A stretch of DNA of 64,000 bases from Paramacrobiotus metropolitanus (Eukaryota > Tardigrada > Eutardigrada > Parachela > Macrobiotidae), in NCBI RefSeq assembly GCF_019649055.1, contig NW_026570407.1:62001-126000 (forward strand). The letters run 5' to 3'. The translations under genes were made by a program, and so were the position numbers. The notes under the pieces are model-generated. The model ran no database searches. It saw only the letters and a list, made by a program, of their open reading frames with translations, and had not been told where the DNA came from. This document shows, in pieces, positions 11,608 to 21,172 of the stretch (position 1 is the first letter of the stretch; each line of letters opens with the position of its first letter).

Positions 11608-12809
11608 TGCCTCTGGGCGGGAGTGGGAGCTCCTGCGAGCACCTTCCGACTCTGCCCCTGGCCAACCCGGTAGGGTGCCAGGATCCGATACCCGGTAGGG
11701 CCGGATGCCACTTTGTCTCTAAACCCGGTAGGGTCGGTTGCTCCAGACCCGCGGTGCAGTGCACCGAACGGCCGAAATCTGGAGTGCACTCTGGTTGCAG
11801 GGGGTTCCAGTGTGGTTTGAAGGCTTGGTTGGTCGACCAGGTAAAAAATAAAGTTTATAAGGCTCATTGGTTAAACATCGAAATAGAAAAATCACAATTT
11901 CGGTGAGAATTTAAGAAAGTAAGATCATAGTTAGAGATCCCAAAGCCAATTCCTTTGGTTATTTGGCTAAATAAAAACATTAATTCTTTGGTTAATAAAG
12001 TCTAGAAAAACCAGGTATGGTTAAAAAACTAGACGTAAAATAGCTCATTCCGACTAGGTTTACCACAGGGCCAGGTTCTGTCCACACGGGTCCTAGTCAA
12101 CGGTCCGCTTGATCCGATAGGATTGGTCTGGTCCTGTAGATCCGGGGCGACGGTTCCCAGAGATGTCCACAGGGGTCCAGTGAAGTAAATCCAGCGGTGC
12201 GGTATATGGAAGGCACTATTGCTTTCGCAAGGACAAGTTGTCCCCTTCCTGGTTTAAGTATGGTGGACCAAGCCCGGTTGGGCTGTCCATATAGGGCCAG
12301 AGTAATACCTCTGGACAGGAGAGGTGCTCCTGTGACCAAAATAGTATGCTTGGACCAATTCCGTTAGGATGGCCATGCTTTGGTCTGACATGCCTCTGTT
12401 GGACCTGACCCGTTAGGGTTGTCCCTGGTGTGGCGGGAGTGGGAGTCCTGTCGGATTCCTTCCCAGTGGCCCAACATTGGTGCTTTGGACCAGTCCCGTT
12501 AGGGTGGTGCACATGGGTCTCTAACTTGGACCGGTTTGGCCTTGCATGCCAGTTTGGTCATGCGCCTAGGTCCAAAAATCTTCTAAGTCCAAGAGGGCCA
12601 TAATGGAAAAATTTTCTAAGTCCCAGGACCGAAGTGGTATAGAGGACCAAACCCGTTAGGGCGGTCCAAACTCGGTCTCTGACATGCTCTGGGCCGGGAT
12701 ACGGGGTTCCATTGTGATGTGGCTCGCCTCCGGCTGGTGTGGGACGTGGGGGTCCTGTATAACAGGTTTTGGCTCTCCGATATGGACTTAGTCGTTTTTT
12801 GATGAGCCG

Positions 12810-13034
12810 CGTCGTTGGACGGGCCAAAAAACTTAGTCGATTTTTCAGTGGCTACGTCATTGGACGGGCCAAAAAACTTAGAAAATTTTCGGTCGGCCAC
12901 GTCGTTGGACGGGCCAAAAGACTTAGAAAATTTTCGGTCGGCCACGTCGTTGGACGGGCCAAAAGACTTAGAAAATTTTCGGTGGGCCACGTCGTTGGAC
13001 GGGCCAAAAGACTTAGTCGATTTTTCGACTGTCC
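12810..13034. repeat. Five tandem copies of a 45-bp unit
   Basis: Units start at 12810, 12855, 12900, 12945 and 12990 with CGTC(G/A)TTGGACGGGCCAAA. The length is divisible by three, which creates spurious long ORFs on both strands. The core GGGCCAAAA also recurs in the neighbouring array and, on the other strand as TTTTGGCCC, inside the gag gene. Confidence 0.9.
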
Positions 13035-13245
13035 GCGGTTGATGGCGGGCCAAAAGGACTTAGTCGTTTTTTTGATGGTCCAAGGTGTATGGCGGGCCAA
13101 AAGGACCTAGTCGTTTTTTCGACGGTCCAAGGTGTATGGCGGGCCAAAAGGACTTAGTCGTTTTTTCGACGGTCCAAGGTTTATGGCGGGCCAAAAGGAC
13201 TTAGTCGTTTTTTCGACGGTCCAAGGTTAATGGCGGGCCAAAGTT
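13027..13245. repeat. Tandem array of about 49-bp units
   Basis: Four to five units share ATGGCGGGCCAAAAGGACTT and a GTCGTTTTTTCGACGGTCCA tail, at about 49-bp spacing. The array follows the 45-bp one and shares its GGGCCAAAA core, so the two arrays probably have a common origin. Confidence 0.85.
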
Positions 13246-13686
13246 GCAGACTCGTTAGGTCTGGTCCGTCTCATTGGCCGTGGGCCATGAGTTAGCTACC
13301 ATGTCCGATGAGTCAGATAGGTTTCCCTGAGACCGTGGCCATAACAAAATTAAGTGACTTCTGACGAAAACGTCAGGTTGGCCGGGCCAAACTCCAAAAA
13401 ATTAAGTTGTGGGCGCCGGTAGGCGTTTTCCACAAAGGAGTCGGTCTGCTGACTGGAAGCATCCTCATTCAGCCTCGGGGCGGTGCATCTTTTGGATGGG
13501 CCTCTGGGCGGTCCGTGGTGAGGATGTTGGACGTGGCGTGCAAAGTGGGTGTACCACAACTTCTATGTGGCTCCCGAACTCACTTGTCCCAGTTGCCTGG
13601 TATGGCAACTAAACTCGTGAGCCGCGTATGGTCCGTTGGACACACAGCGGGCCTGGTCCAACTTCTATGGGCCAGGACTTGGCCTT

Positions 13687-13795
13687 GGCTTGTCGCAACT
13701 TCTATGCCGGCCAGGCTGATCCTTGGCTTGTCGCAACTTCTATGCGGGCCAGGATCGATCCACGGCTTGTCGCAACTTCTATGCGGGCCGTCGCC
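13687..13795. repeat. Three copies of a 38-39-bp unit
   Basis: GGCTTGTCGCAACTTCTATG recurs at 13687, 13725 and 13764, each followed by a GGCC-containing segment. Shorter CAACTTCTATG copies occur at about 13557 and 13660. Confidence 0.8.
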
Positions 13796-14209
13796 GCCTT
13801 CTGGGCGCTGGATCCTTTCCATGCCGGTGAACCGGGCGTTACGCCAAGTTCGGTCCGGTGGACTCCGTCGGATGGTCTGGGATGGCCGAGCCAAATTCAT
13901 GGTCCCAGCCGCTAAGCCAGATCCAATCCGGGGAATCCGGTTAAGATCCAGGGATTAAGGTCCGGTAAAGTAGACGATACATGGCTGTAAGCCACGTTTG
14001 TTGGGCGAGGGTAACAACCGTTGGATTGTACCCACCGTGGTGTTCAAGTCCGGTTCAGCCGATGCCGGTCTAATTTTAGGGCCGACATGCAGGAATGGCC
14101 GTTGGCCTATTCCTGCCCTCCTTGTCCGGCTTGGTCGCCGTTGCCCGACCTTGGGTTGAGTGGGTCGACGACGCTTTCCTCCATATCCGCCAATTCCTGT
14201 TCGGTCAGG

Positions 14210-16240
14210 TTATGTTGATGTTGGCTGGATGTGCTGGTCGGCTGGACTTCTGGGCCAGGCTGTTCGGCCTGGGTCTGGGCGTGGTCTGGGCAACACGCGC
14301 CTAAGTGCTTCATCGATCAGGCCAAGCTGATATTGCCGGTTACGGAAGTCACACAGTGCTGGCGCGTCATTGGCCGTGTTTAATGGCTTGTCCATAAACC
14401 GCAGCATGGCCCGTCGGATCCTGGTTATGTATTCCAGGACGCGTTGGAATTCTAAGTCCAACGCGACTTTTCTCCGCATAATGGCGATGTCCACGCCTTT
14501 CAGACTGGTGATGGCTTTGCGGATTTCCTCCTCTAGGAGTTCCGCCGCGTGAAGTTCGCGTTCCAGAGGCGGTATGTCTGGATAAGCCCTCAGGTCGTAC
14601 GGAGATGATGCTGGTTCTCGCGGTTCCAATCCAGTGGCCATTAACATTGCCTCGTCGGTAGACGTAGGCTGGGCCACTGGTGGAGCGGAAGATTCCCCAG
14701 TCGTAGTGGTAACTACGACTGTTGGGTTCGGTGGGGGAGGCTGTGCTGATGGTGCTGGTGGCGGACATGTTGGTGCTGCGGATCCTTCTGTCCTCAGCTG
14801 TCTGTCCGTCCGGTGCTGTACCAGCTGATCCCTCAGCCTGCGAGATGCCGCCAGCAATGCCTGACCGGTTTGGTCATGCAAAGGAAATATCTCGTGCTGA
14901 GCCTGGCGGGTCGCAATTTCCTCGCTGAGTTCATGTGCGAGGCGCCGGAACTCTTCTTGATCGAGGAGGATGCACTGGACCAACTCACGGTAGTGAGGGC
15001 TGCGCCTATCCAATTCTCGGATCATGGCCTCCAATTCTTGGATGGCGTCCTCTACGTCCTTCAGATTGTCCTGAAGTTGGTAGAGTGGAGTCCGGCCGTC
15101 GGCCAAAAGTTCTGTAGGGGATTCAATCCTCATTGGTGGAGTGGTTGGGTCCACCTGGACGTCCCCTTCATCTTCATCATCGTCTGGCATTGGCGATGAT
15201 ATAGGTTCAACCATGTCAGATATGATGCAGGTTGATGGGACAGTCAACGCTGGGTTAGGCGTTGGCTGTGCCGCTGGTTCCGGTTCGGCTAGGCCAAGTT
15301 GGGCCGCCAATGTTGTTGGGACCTCTTCTGGCCGGTTGTAAACGGTTAATCGTCCGTCCACGAATACCCGTAATGGGTAATCACGTAACCCGTCGGGCCG
15401 TGATGTGCTTGGCTGGGGTTCCGGCGGCGCTGGGGTTCTGTACGCCTCCGGTCCCACTCGTGGAGGTTCAATGGATGAGTCAGACGGCGCCTGGCCCGTA
15501 GGGTCAGGTTGTGCCGCTGAAGGTGGGCTATACGGCGGTTGGCCGTATGCTCCATATCCGCCGTAAGGCGGTGGATATCCATAAGGTCCTGGCGGATACA
15601 TCCACGGTGGTGGGTATCGCCATGAGTTTGGGTCCGGCTGCGGCTGGTTTGAAGGTCCAGGCGCAGGATACGGTGGATATCCATAATGTGGATTGTAGTA
15701 TGGCGGCGGGGTAAACTGTGGCCGCGGTCCAGTATGGACCGGCGTAGTCATGACCGTTGGCCCGACTGCCGCAGTTGTAGAAACCGGCTGATTTGCCGAA
15801 GTGGTCGGTAGGCCACCATACAGAATTGGTTGAGGTGGGCCGGTTGGGCCTCGAGGGTAACGTCGGACCGTTTGGCCCGATGTAGAGCTTGGCTGGCTGC
15901 CAGCTACTGCTGCGTTCACCAAGAGTCCAGTGACGTCAGAGAATGTCCCTGGCGGCCAAAGTTGTGGCGGAATGGCTCGAGGTGGCAGAGGCTGGACCCG
16001 CGGTAGCGGTGTGTCAGCCCGAGGGTTGGGGCCGACTGACATAGTTGCCAGCTGCTCAGCGGTTAAGTTAGCTCTAATATTGGGTACCTGGACACTCGGA
16101 GGCCGGTTAGACGACCGAGTGGAGGATCCACCCGACCGGGATTCCGGTCGTGAATATGGATGTAGTCGGTTGCTTCGGTCGGAGTCATCTGAGCGATCAG
16201 TTCGTCGGCGTCCTTCCATCGTTGAATGGGGCGCTGTCAT
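14210..16240 (-). CDS. Proline-rich coiled-coil ORF in the env position (element 1, ORF5)
   Basis: The open frame reaches 16252; the first ATG is at 16240. About 676 residues. Residues 1-80 are Arg/Ser-rich. Residues about 90-330 are rich in Pro/Tyr/Gly with two PPPY motifs (near residues 180 and 230) and many PPY repeats. An acidic stretch (PDDDEDEGD) follows, then two helical, coiled-coil-like segments near residues 400-480 and 580-650. No signal peptide, membrane segment or fusion peptide is visible, so it is not a recognisable envelope protein. It follows integrase, and element 2 has a Pro/Tyr/Gly-rich ORF in the same place, which argues that the gene is conserved and functional. A structural, Gag-accessory or RNA-binding role is inference. 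Confidence 0.8.
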   Translation of the reverse strand: MTAPHSTMEGRRRTDRSDDSDRSNRLHPYSRPESRSGGSSTRSSNRPPSVQVPNIRANLTAEQLATMSVGPNPRADTPLPRVQPLPPRAIPPQLWPPGTFSDVTGLLVNAAVAGSQPSSTSGQTVRRYPRGPTGPPQPILYGGLPTTSANQPVSTTAAVGPTVMTTPVHTGPRPQFTPPPYYNPHYGYPPYPAPGPSNQPQPDPNSWRYPPPWMYPPGPYGYPPPYGGYGAYGQPPYSPPSAAQPDPTGQAPSDSSIEPPRVGPEAYRTPAPPEPQPSTSRPDGLRDYPLRVFVDGRLTVYNRPEEVPTTLAAQLGLAEPEPAAQPTPNPALTVPSTCIISDMVEPISSPMPDDDEDEGDVQVDPTTPPMRIESPTELLADGRTPLYQLQDNLKDVEDAIQELEAMIRELDRRSPHYRELVQCILLDQEEFRRLAHELSEEIATRQAQHEIFPLHDQTGQALLAASRRLRDQLVQHRTDRQLRTEGSAAPTCPPPAPSAQPPPPNPTVVVTTTTGESSAPPVAQPTSTDEAMLMATGLEPREPASSPYDLRAYPDIPPLERELHAAELLEEEIRKAITSLKGVDIAIMRRKVALDLEFQRVLEYITRIRRAMLRFMDKPLNTANDAPALCDFRNRQYQLGLIDEALRRVLPRPRPDPGRTAWPRSPADQHIQPTST

Positions 16241-16403
16241 GAGACGAATCACGCGGTGTTAGACTCCTACCTACTTTGTTAGTTCAATGTACGGCCAGCT
16301 ACTTATAAGCTACCCTGTCAGATAAGGTTACAGATATTGGACCAAGTTATGCTACTTTTAAGCTACTGGTCATTTAGAGTTAGGTTAGTTAAATTTAGGT
16401 TAG

Positions 16404-18707
16404 TTAATTTCGGTAGCAGCTCACGGAGACGTCTAAGTCTACCGTGTCAGATATCCTATCGGATATTATTTTAAACGACATTCTGTCCAGCCTTATCGAC
16501 CGTCTTGTCCAGTACGTCCGGTGGGACTGTACTGGACTTGTCAATACGTCCGGTAGGACCGTATTGGACTTCTGCTTTTTGCCCTTTGAGACTTTCTCAG
16601 ATTTTTCCCGTCCCGTGGTTATGCGGGTGAGTAAGTCTTTATCCGCCTCATCATCAGCAACTACGTCCTCTTCTAGGACCTGCTGGGCCGTAAGGGTTGC
16701 CTTAGGCTTTTTAGGCGTTTTTGGTCTTTTGGGCTTCTCTTTGGGCGTCGCGACCACTTTTGGCTCTTCGGTCGCCGCTGGCTTGTCCGTGGCGGACGTC
16801 CTTTTTTCTGGTTCCGCCGGGGCCAGAGTTGGGTCAATGACGGTTAACGGCTGGTTTTGAAGCTTTTGAAGGGCCGGTGTCTCGAAATCCGGTTTGGCCT
16901 TTCGAGGTCGGCCTGGGCCACGCTTCATTGGTGGCGCTGGGTCTGATGTCTTCGGATCAGGTGGGCCATGGCCTGGGATTTGCAGAGTCTTTTGCTGCTC
17001 CGCCACAAGTTTCTTGGACGGGCCCTTTCCGGGCTTTTGCTTCTCCAGCAGTTTCTCCAGTTTATTCTGGGCGTGTGGGAGCTTTGCATCTTGTCCCGGC
17101 TCTGCCTTGTTGTTGCACCTTTCCGACTCTGTGGGTTGAGGTTCCGCGTCGCCGCCCTTCTTTTTGGTTGAGCGAGTTATTCTGCGACTCGGGCCTTCCG
17201 GGTTAAGGTATGGCTTTAGGCGATCGACACATACGGTGTGTTCCACACCAGTGTCCCGCTCTCGGATCCAGTAAGTATTCGGCTTAGGTATGCCGATGAC
17301 GATGTAGACGCCTTCGAACTTGTTTAGGTTGGTCGGGTCGTCTACCATGTTCTTCAGGGTGACCAAGTCCCGCTTCTGGAACTCGGCCTGCGACTTCTTT
17401 TTGTTATAGATAGCCGCGTCCCTGAGGAATCCTTCTTCGATCCGCGTTTTCGCAATTTCATGCGCCCGGTTCAGGCGCTGTTGCATCCTCTTGACGTAAC
17501 GTTTGTTAGTCGTAAATGTTTCTGGGACGTTGGTCCCAGCGAGGACGTCTTGCGGTATCGTCATTTCTCGTCCATATAGCATGTGATATGGCGAGAATCC
17601 AGTGGTTGCGTGAACGGCACGGTTCATGCCGGAAATCACGTAAGGTAGGGCCCTGTGCCAACGATGTTCATCGCCGGCGCCGCCAAAGTTTCGAATTCCG
17701 TCCCAGATGGTCTGCATCTGGCGTTCGACTTGGCCTTGGCCCTCTGGATGATAAGCGGATCCGAAGGTCTGCTCGATGCCGAAGATTTTCGCCACTTTGG
17801 CGAAAGATTTTGCCGTAAAATGCGTGCCCCGGTCGGAGTGCATTGTGTGTGGCATGCCGTACTTTAGTACGACTTCTTCGACAAAGAACTTCTCAAACTC
17901 CTTGGCCGAGTTTGTTTTGGTCGGCCGGGCTATGGTGAACTTCGTCATTTGGTCGACCACCACAGCGATGTACCGGTATTTCTTTGTCTGGGTCACCGGT
18001 AGAGGTCCTTTGAAGTCGGCAAAGACGCGGTACCAAGGCGCAACAGCTTCGGTCGGTTGCAGCTTACCGTAGGTAGCTCGCCGCGGTACTTTGCCGAAGA
18101 TACACGTCTGACATCGGTCGATATAGTCGTGTATGTCGCAGCTCATTCGGTCCCAGTAGAACCTGAGCTTGGCTGCTTCAATGGTCTTGCGGTATCCAAA
18201 GTGGTTCCCTGTTTTTCCATCATGGAGGGACTGGATAATGTTTTTCCGCATAAACAGAGGGACAACGAATCTCCTTTCGAGTTTCGCATTGATTTCGGTG
18301 AGTCGGTAGAGCACACCTTTGTCCATCTGATAATGTTCAAGTAATTTGGACCTCTTGTCCATTTCGCTTTGATGTTCCAACTCGTGGATTTTCTTGGCCA
18401 GAGTTGGGTCACGATGTTGCATCCGTCGCAGTTCTTGCGCGGTGCGGTCCGTGACTTTTTCTGGACACGGTGGGACTTCGGGCTCTGGCTCTCCCGGTGT
18501 GGGCGCCGGTACGTTAATGACCCGTATGTCCGCCGTGCTGAATTCATTCCAGTCACTGATTGCGTTACAATCAGGAAGGAGAGGCTTGTCCCATCCATCT
18601 GCGGGGTCCTCGTCAGTTACTTGCAGCCTGCGCACCTTTATGATGCGTGCTGGGATCTCGTCTTTATAATCCTCGAAGGGACTTGGTCCAACTCTTCGTG
18701 TGGGCCT
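16404..18707 (-). CDS. Integrase of element 1
   Basis: Inserts cDNA into the genome. The HHCC zinc region (H-DGKTGN-H ... CQTC) lies at about residues 133-173 counted from 18635. The DDE core is in FADFKGP (about 204), HSDRGTHF (about 264) and GQVERQM (about 301), with D-to-E spacing near 35. The C-terminal third is Lys/Pro-rich and ends with a segment (DLLTRITTGREK) also found at the end of element 2's integrase. The frame has no ATG near its start and differs from that of RT. It opens just after the RT stop, with FEDYKDEIP aligning to FEDYKKEFD that follows RNase H in element 2. It is therefore probably expressed as part of Pol by frameshifting, or a frameshift mutation occurred near 18690-18720. 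Confidence 0.88.
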   Translation of the reverse strand, partial: RPTRRVGPSPFEDYKDEIPARIIKVRRLQVTDEDPADGWDKPLLPDCNAISDWNEFSTADIRVINVPAPTPGEPEPEVPPCPEKVTDRTAQELRRMQHRDPTLAKKIHELEHQSEMDKRSKLLEHYQMDKGVLYRLTEINAKLERRFVVPLFMRKNIIQSLHDGKTGNHFGYRKTIEAAKLRFYWDRMSCDIHDYIDRCQTCIFGKVPRRATYGKLQPTEAVAPWYRVFADFKGPLPVTQTKKYRYIAVVVDQMTKFTIARPTKTNSAKEFEKFFVEEVVLKYGMPHTMHSDRGTHFTAKSFAKVAKIFGIEQTFGSAYHPEGQGQVERQMQTIWDGIRNFGGAGDEHRWHRALPYVISGMNRAVHATTGFSPYHMLYGREMTIPQDVLAGTNVPETFTTNKRYVKRMQQRLNRAHEIAKTRIEEGFLRDAAIYNKKKSQAEFQKRDLVTLKNMVDDPTNLNKFEGVYIVIGIPKPNTYWIRERDTGVEHTVCVDRLKPYLNPEGPSRRITRSTKKKGGDAEPQPTESERCNNKAEPGQDAKLPHAQNKLEKLLEKQKPGKGPSKKLVAEQQKTLQIPGHGPPDPKTSDPAPPMKRGPGRPRKAKPDFETPALQKLQNQPLTVIDPTLAPAEPEKRTSATDKPAATEEPKVVATPKEKPKRPKTPKKPKATLTAQQVLEEDVVADDEADKDLLTRITTGREKSEKVSKGKKQKSNTVLPDVLTSPVQSHRTYWTRRSIRLDRMSFKIISDRISDTVDLDVSVSCYRN

Positions 18708-18721
18708 TTGTCATCGTCCCG

Positions 18722-21163
18722 TTAGAGTGGCCATCTGGACAAAGCATCAGCATTGTCGCAGAATGTGCCTGGCTTGTACTCGATGGTGATGTCCCGTCCC
18801 TGTAAGGCGAGGGCCCATCGAGTAAGACGAGGGTTGATGCCGGGTCGGTTGGACTCGCATCTGAGCAGGTTGGTTAGGGCTCTATGGTCCGTCCTTACGG
18901 TAAATGGCCCGTGGTCGATGTAGTGTTTAAACTTTTGGACGGCCCATACTACGGCTAAGCATTCCCATTCGGTCACACCGTAGTTTTTCTCAGCTCCATG
19001 TAGGACACGGCTTGCGTAGGCAATTGGCCTCGAGTCCTGGCTGAGTATGGCTCCGATGCCAGCGCCACTTGCATCACATTCGATGGTGGTCTGCTTGGTT
19101 ACATCGAATTTGGCCAATATTGGGGCTTCCGTTAGGGCCTTTTTGATTTCATTGAACTCGGCGGTGTGGGCATCAGTCCAGTCGTTCTTAACCGAACTTT
19201 CCTTCCGCAGGAGTTCATACATCTTGGAAGTCTTCTGGGCGTAGCCCTGAATGAACTTCCGGTAATAGTTAGCGAGTCCAAGAAACGAGCGAAGTTGACG
19301 CTCGGTCTTGGGCGGTAGTTTCTCGGCGATGGCCGCTACCTTCTCGGGATCGGTATGGACACCGTCCTTGCTGAGGATGTGTCCAAGGAATTGGAGTTTT
19401 TCCATTCCAAACTCGCATTTCGACGGTTTTATCGTGAATACGGCGTCTCTGAGGCAGAGAAGCGTGTTTCTGAACGCTTTCCTAAATTCCTCGAATGTTT
19501 TGCCGAAGAATATCACGTCGTCGACGTATGCGAAGACGCCGCCTTGTTTGCGGGCCGGCGCCATAATCTTGTCCATAGTCATTTGGAATGTGGCTGGCCC
19601 ATTGCAGACGCCAAACGGCATTCGTTTGAACCGGAACATCCCTTCTGGAGTCACGAAGGTAGTGTAGTCTATGGACGCTGGGTCCATAGGGATTTGCCAG
19701 AATCCGGACTGACAATCTACCTTGCCGTAGTAGGCGTTTCCTGCGCATTGATCCAGGAGTTCGTCTGGATTGGGCAATGGGTAATTGTTCTTTTTGGTCA
19801 CCGTGTTCAGCTTTATGTAGTTTATGCAGAACCTGGTGCCCATGGTCCCGTCGCCGTTTTTCTTTGAAGCGAGGACCACTAGGAAACTCCACGCTGCCAT
19901 GGACTGTTCAATCACGCCTTGGTCCAACATTTCTTGGACGTGCTTATTTATGAACTCTCGTCCCTTCCAACTCGTTCGGGTTGGGTTCATTTTGATTGGT
20001 GCAGCGTCGCCAACTTCTATGACGTGGGTCACTCCTTTGACGTCGCCGTAAGGCTTTTTGGACGTCGGGAATATGGCCCTGAGTTCCCATAAGTCCTGAC
20101 GGAGTAGAGCGGTCTGCTCCTCGGTCAGGTGATCGCCAAAATGTGCGTTGGCGATGTGGGCGCGGATTTCACGCTCCACTTCTGGATCTTCCTCTCCGGT
20201 TTGGAGGGAATTGATTCGGGCGTATTCTTCGTCCGAGATTTCCTCGTATGGCTCCACTTGGCCCATGTTAACTCCTTTCCGGAGTATATGGGGCTCTTTG
20301 GAGTAGTTTGACACCAGTATGGTGAAACTAGTGCCATCATGCTGGACTGGTCCGTCGAGCATGGCCAGACTCCGTTTGGTGTCTTGGCTTCCGAGGTACA
20401 TAAGTCTCTGTCTTGGGTCGACAGGAAAGTCAATGCTGACTTGGACCGGGGTAATGGACTCCGGTGGGAGTTCCACTTTTACAGTTGCCCGGACCATAGC
20501 ATGGTCGTTAATGGTGCGGTACCGATTTGGATTGTTCCCCGCCGCTTTTGGCCATGGTAAGGCGTCGGCGTTGGGAATTGACCAATCTACGCCGTCCTCC
20601 TTGATGTCTGGCTCATATATGTCGCTATAGTACATATGGCCAATCTTTGCACCTTTGCGGAGGATTTGGTCGCGTCGGGACTTGTTTTGGACCTGAATCC
20701 ACGCGTGTTCGCTATTTCGAGTTTGGACCTCCGCTTCGATCGGTAAGACCAAGCGGTGTGGTCGTCTCAGCGATTTGAAGTGGATTGGCCGTCCCGGGTC
20801 CATAGTCCGATAGGACCGGACCTTAATCCAGCAGGTTGAGTATGCTGGTAAGGTGTACCGCTGGTGGACGAAGACAACTTCTCTCTCCTCCTTAAGGCAG
20901 TCAGTTGGACGTTCGGTCCGCAGTTTGCGGATTACCGTTGCCTCGGCTCGGAGTTGGAGAATTTCTGTGTCCTCCTCGTCATCACTTGACTCCTCCGATG
21001 ATTGGTTATCGGAGTCCGTGTCCGGTGAGTCACTTGAGCTTTGGACGTCCGAATCAGTAGACTCGGGTTTATCGTCCTGCTCATGTTTTGGCTCGCCATT
21101 GTCCTCGTTAGAGGTTGGCGGCCTGCCGGTCACCGTTGGTGCCGGTGTGGTCATGAGATCCAC
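18722..21163 (-). CDS. Reverse transcriptase-RNase H of element 1
   Basis: Copies element RNA into DNA. Landmarks: a LDQGVIEQSMAAWSFLVVLA region, GDGTMGTRFCINY, MPFGVCNGPATFQ, the catalytic YVDD at residues 546-549 (19517-19528), FLGLANYYRKFI, and RNase H with TIECDASGAGIGA, TEWECLA and TVRTDHRAL, ending DNADALSRWPL. The N-terminal 200 residues are acidic and Ser-rich. The frame continues the protease frame: one TAG (21173-21175) separates them, with no ATG directly after it. Read-through of that UAG would give a protease-RT fusion. RT-integrase needs a change of frame. Confidence 0.93.
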   Translation of the reverse strand: MDLMTTPAPTVTGRPPTSNEDNGEPKHEQDDKPESTDSDVQSSSDSPDTDSDNQSSEESSDDEEDTEILQLRAEATVIRKLRTERPTDCLKEEREVVFVHQRYTLPAYSTCWIKVRSYRTMDPGRPIHFKSLRRPHRLVLPIEAEVQTRNSEHAWIQVQNKSRRDQILRKGAKIGHMYYSDIYEPDIKEDGVDWSIPNADALPWPKAAGNNPNRYRTINDHAMVRATVKVELPPESITPVQVSIDFPVDPRQRLMYLGSQDTKRSLAMLDGPVQHDGTSFTILVSNYSKEPHILRKGVNMGQVEPYEEISDEEYARINSLQTGEEDPEVEREIRAHIANAHFGDHLTEEQTALLRQDLWELRAIFPTSKKPYGDVKGVTHVIEVGDAAPIKMNPTRTSWKGREFINKHVQEMLDQGVIEQSMAAWSFLVVLASKKNGDGTMGTRFCINYIKLNTVTKKNNYPLPNPDELLDQCAGNAYYGKVDCQSGFWQIPMDPASIDYTTFVTPEGMFRFKRMPFGVCNGPATFQMTMDKIMAPARKQGGVFAYVDDVIFFGKTFEEFRKAFRNTLLCLRDAVFTIKPSKCEFGMEKLQFLGHILSKDGVHTDPEKVAAIAEKLPPKTERQLRSFLGLANYYRKFIQGYAQKTSKMYELLRKESSVKNDWTDAHTAEFNEIKKALTEAPILAKFDVTKQTTIECDASGAGIGAILSQDSRPIAYASRVLHGAEKNYGVTEWECLAVVWAVQKFKHYIDHGPFTVRTDHRALTNLLRCESNRPGINPRLTRWALALQGRDITIEYKPGTFCDNADALSRWPL

Positions 21164-21172
21164 CTTTTGGAT

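Larger units (their letters stand above)
11608..14209 (-). other. 3' noncoding region of element 1, repeat-rich
   Basis: About 2.6 kb lie between the last ORF and the 3' LTR. It has no long ORF on the coding strand apart from frames created by tandem repeats. It holds 45-bp and 49-bp arrays, a 38-39-bp array, many copies of CCCG-N-TAGGG, and degenerate copies of the sequence next to the LTR (near 12385 and 12676). No long polypurine tract is seen at the LTR border. The adjoining coding-strand bases are CCCAGAGGCA. Confidence 0.75.

Noticed and set aside
12616-13110. Overlapping repetitive ORFs of 75-145 codons
   Set aside because: Created by the 45-bp tandem units, whose length is a multiple of three; open in several frames on both strands, so not evidence of coding.
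14210-16252. Envelope gene in element 1
   Set aside because: The ORF after integrase has no signal peptide, membrane segment or fusion-peptide-like stretch, so it is not called env.
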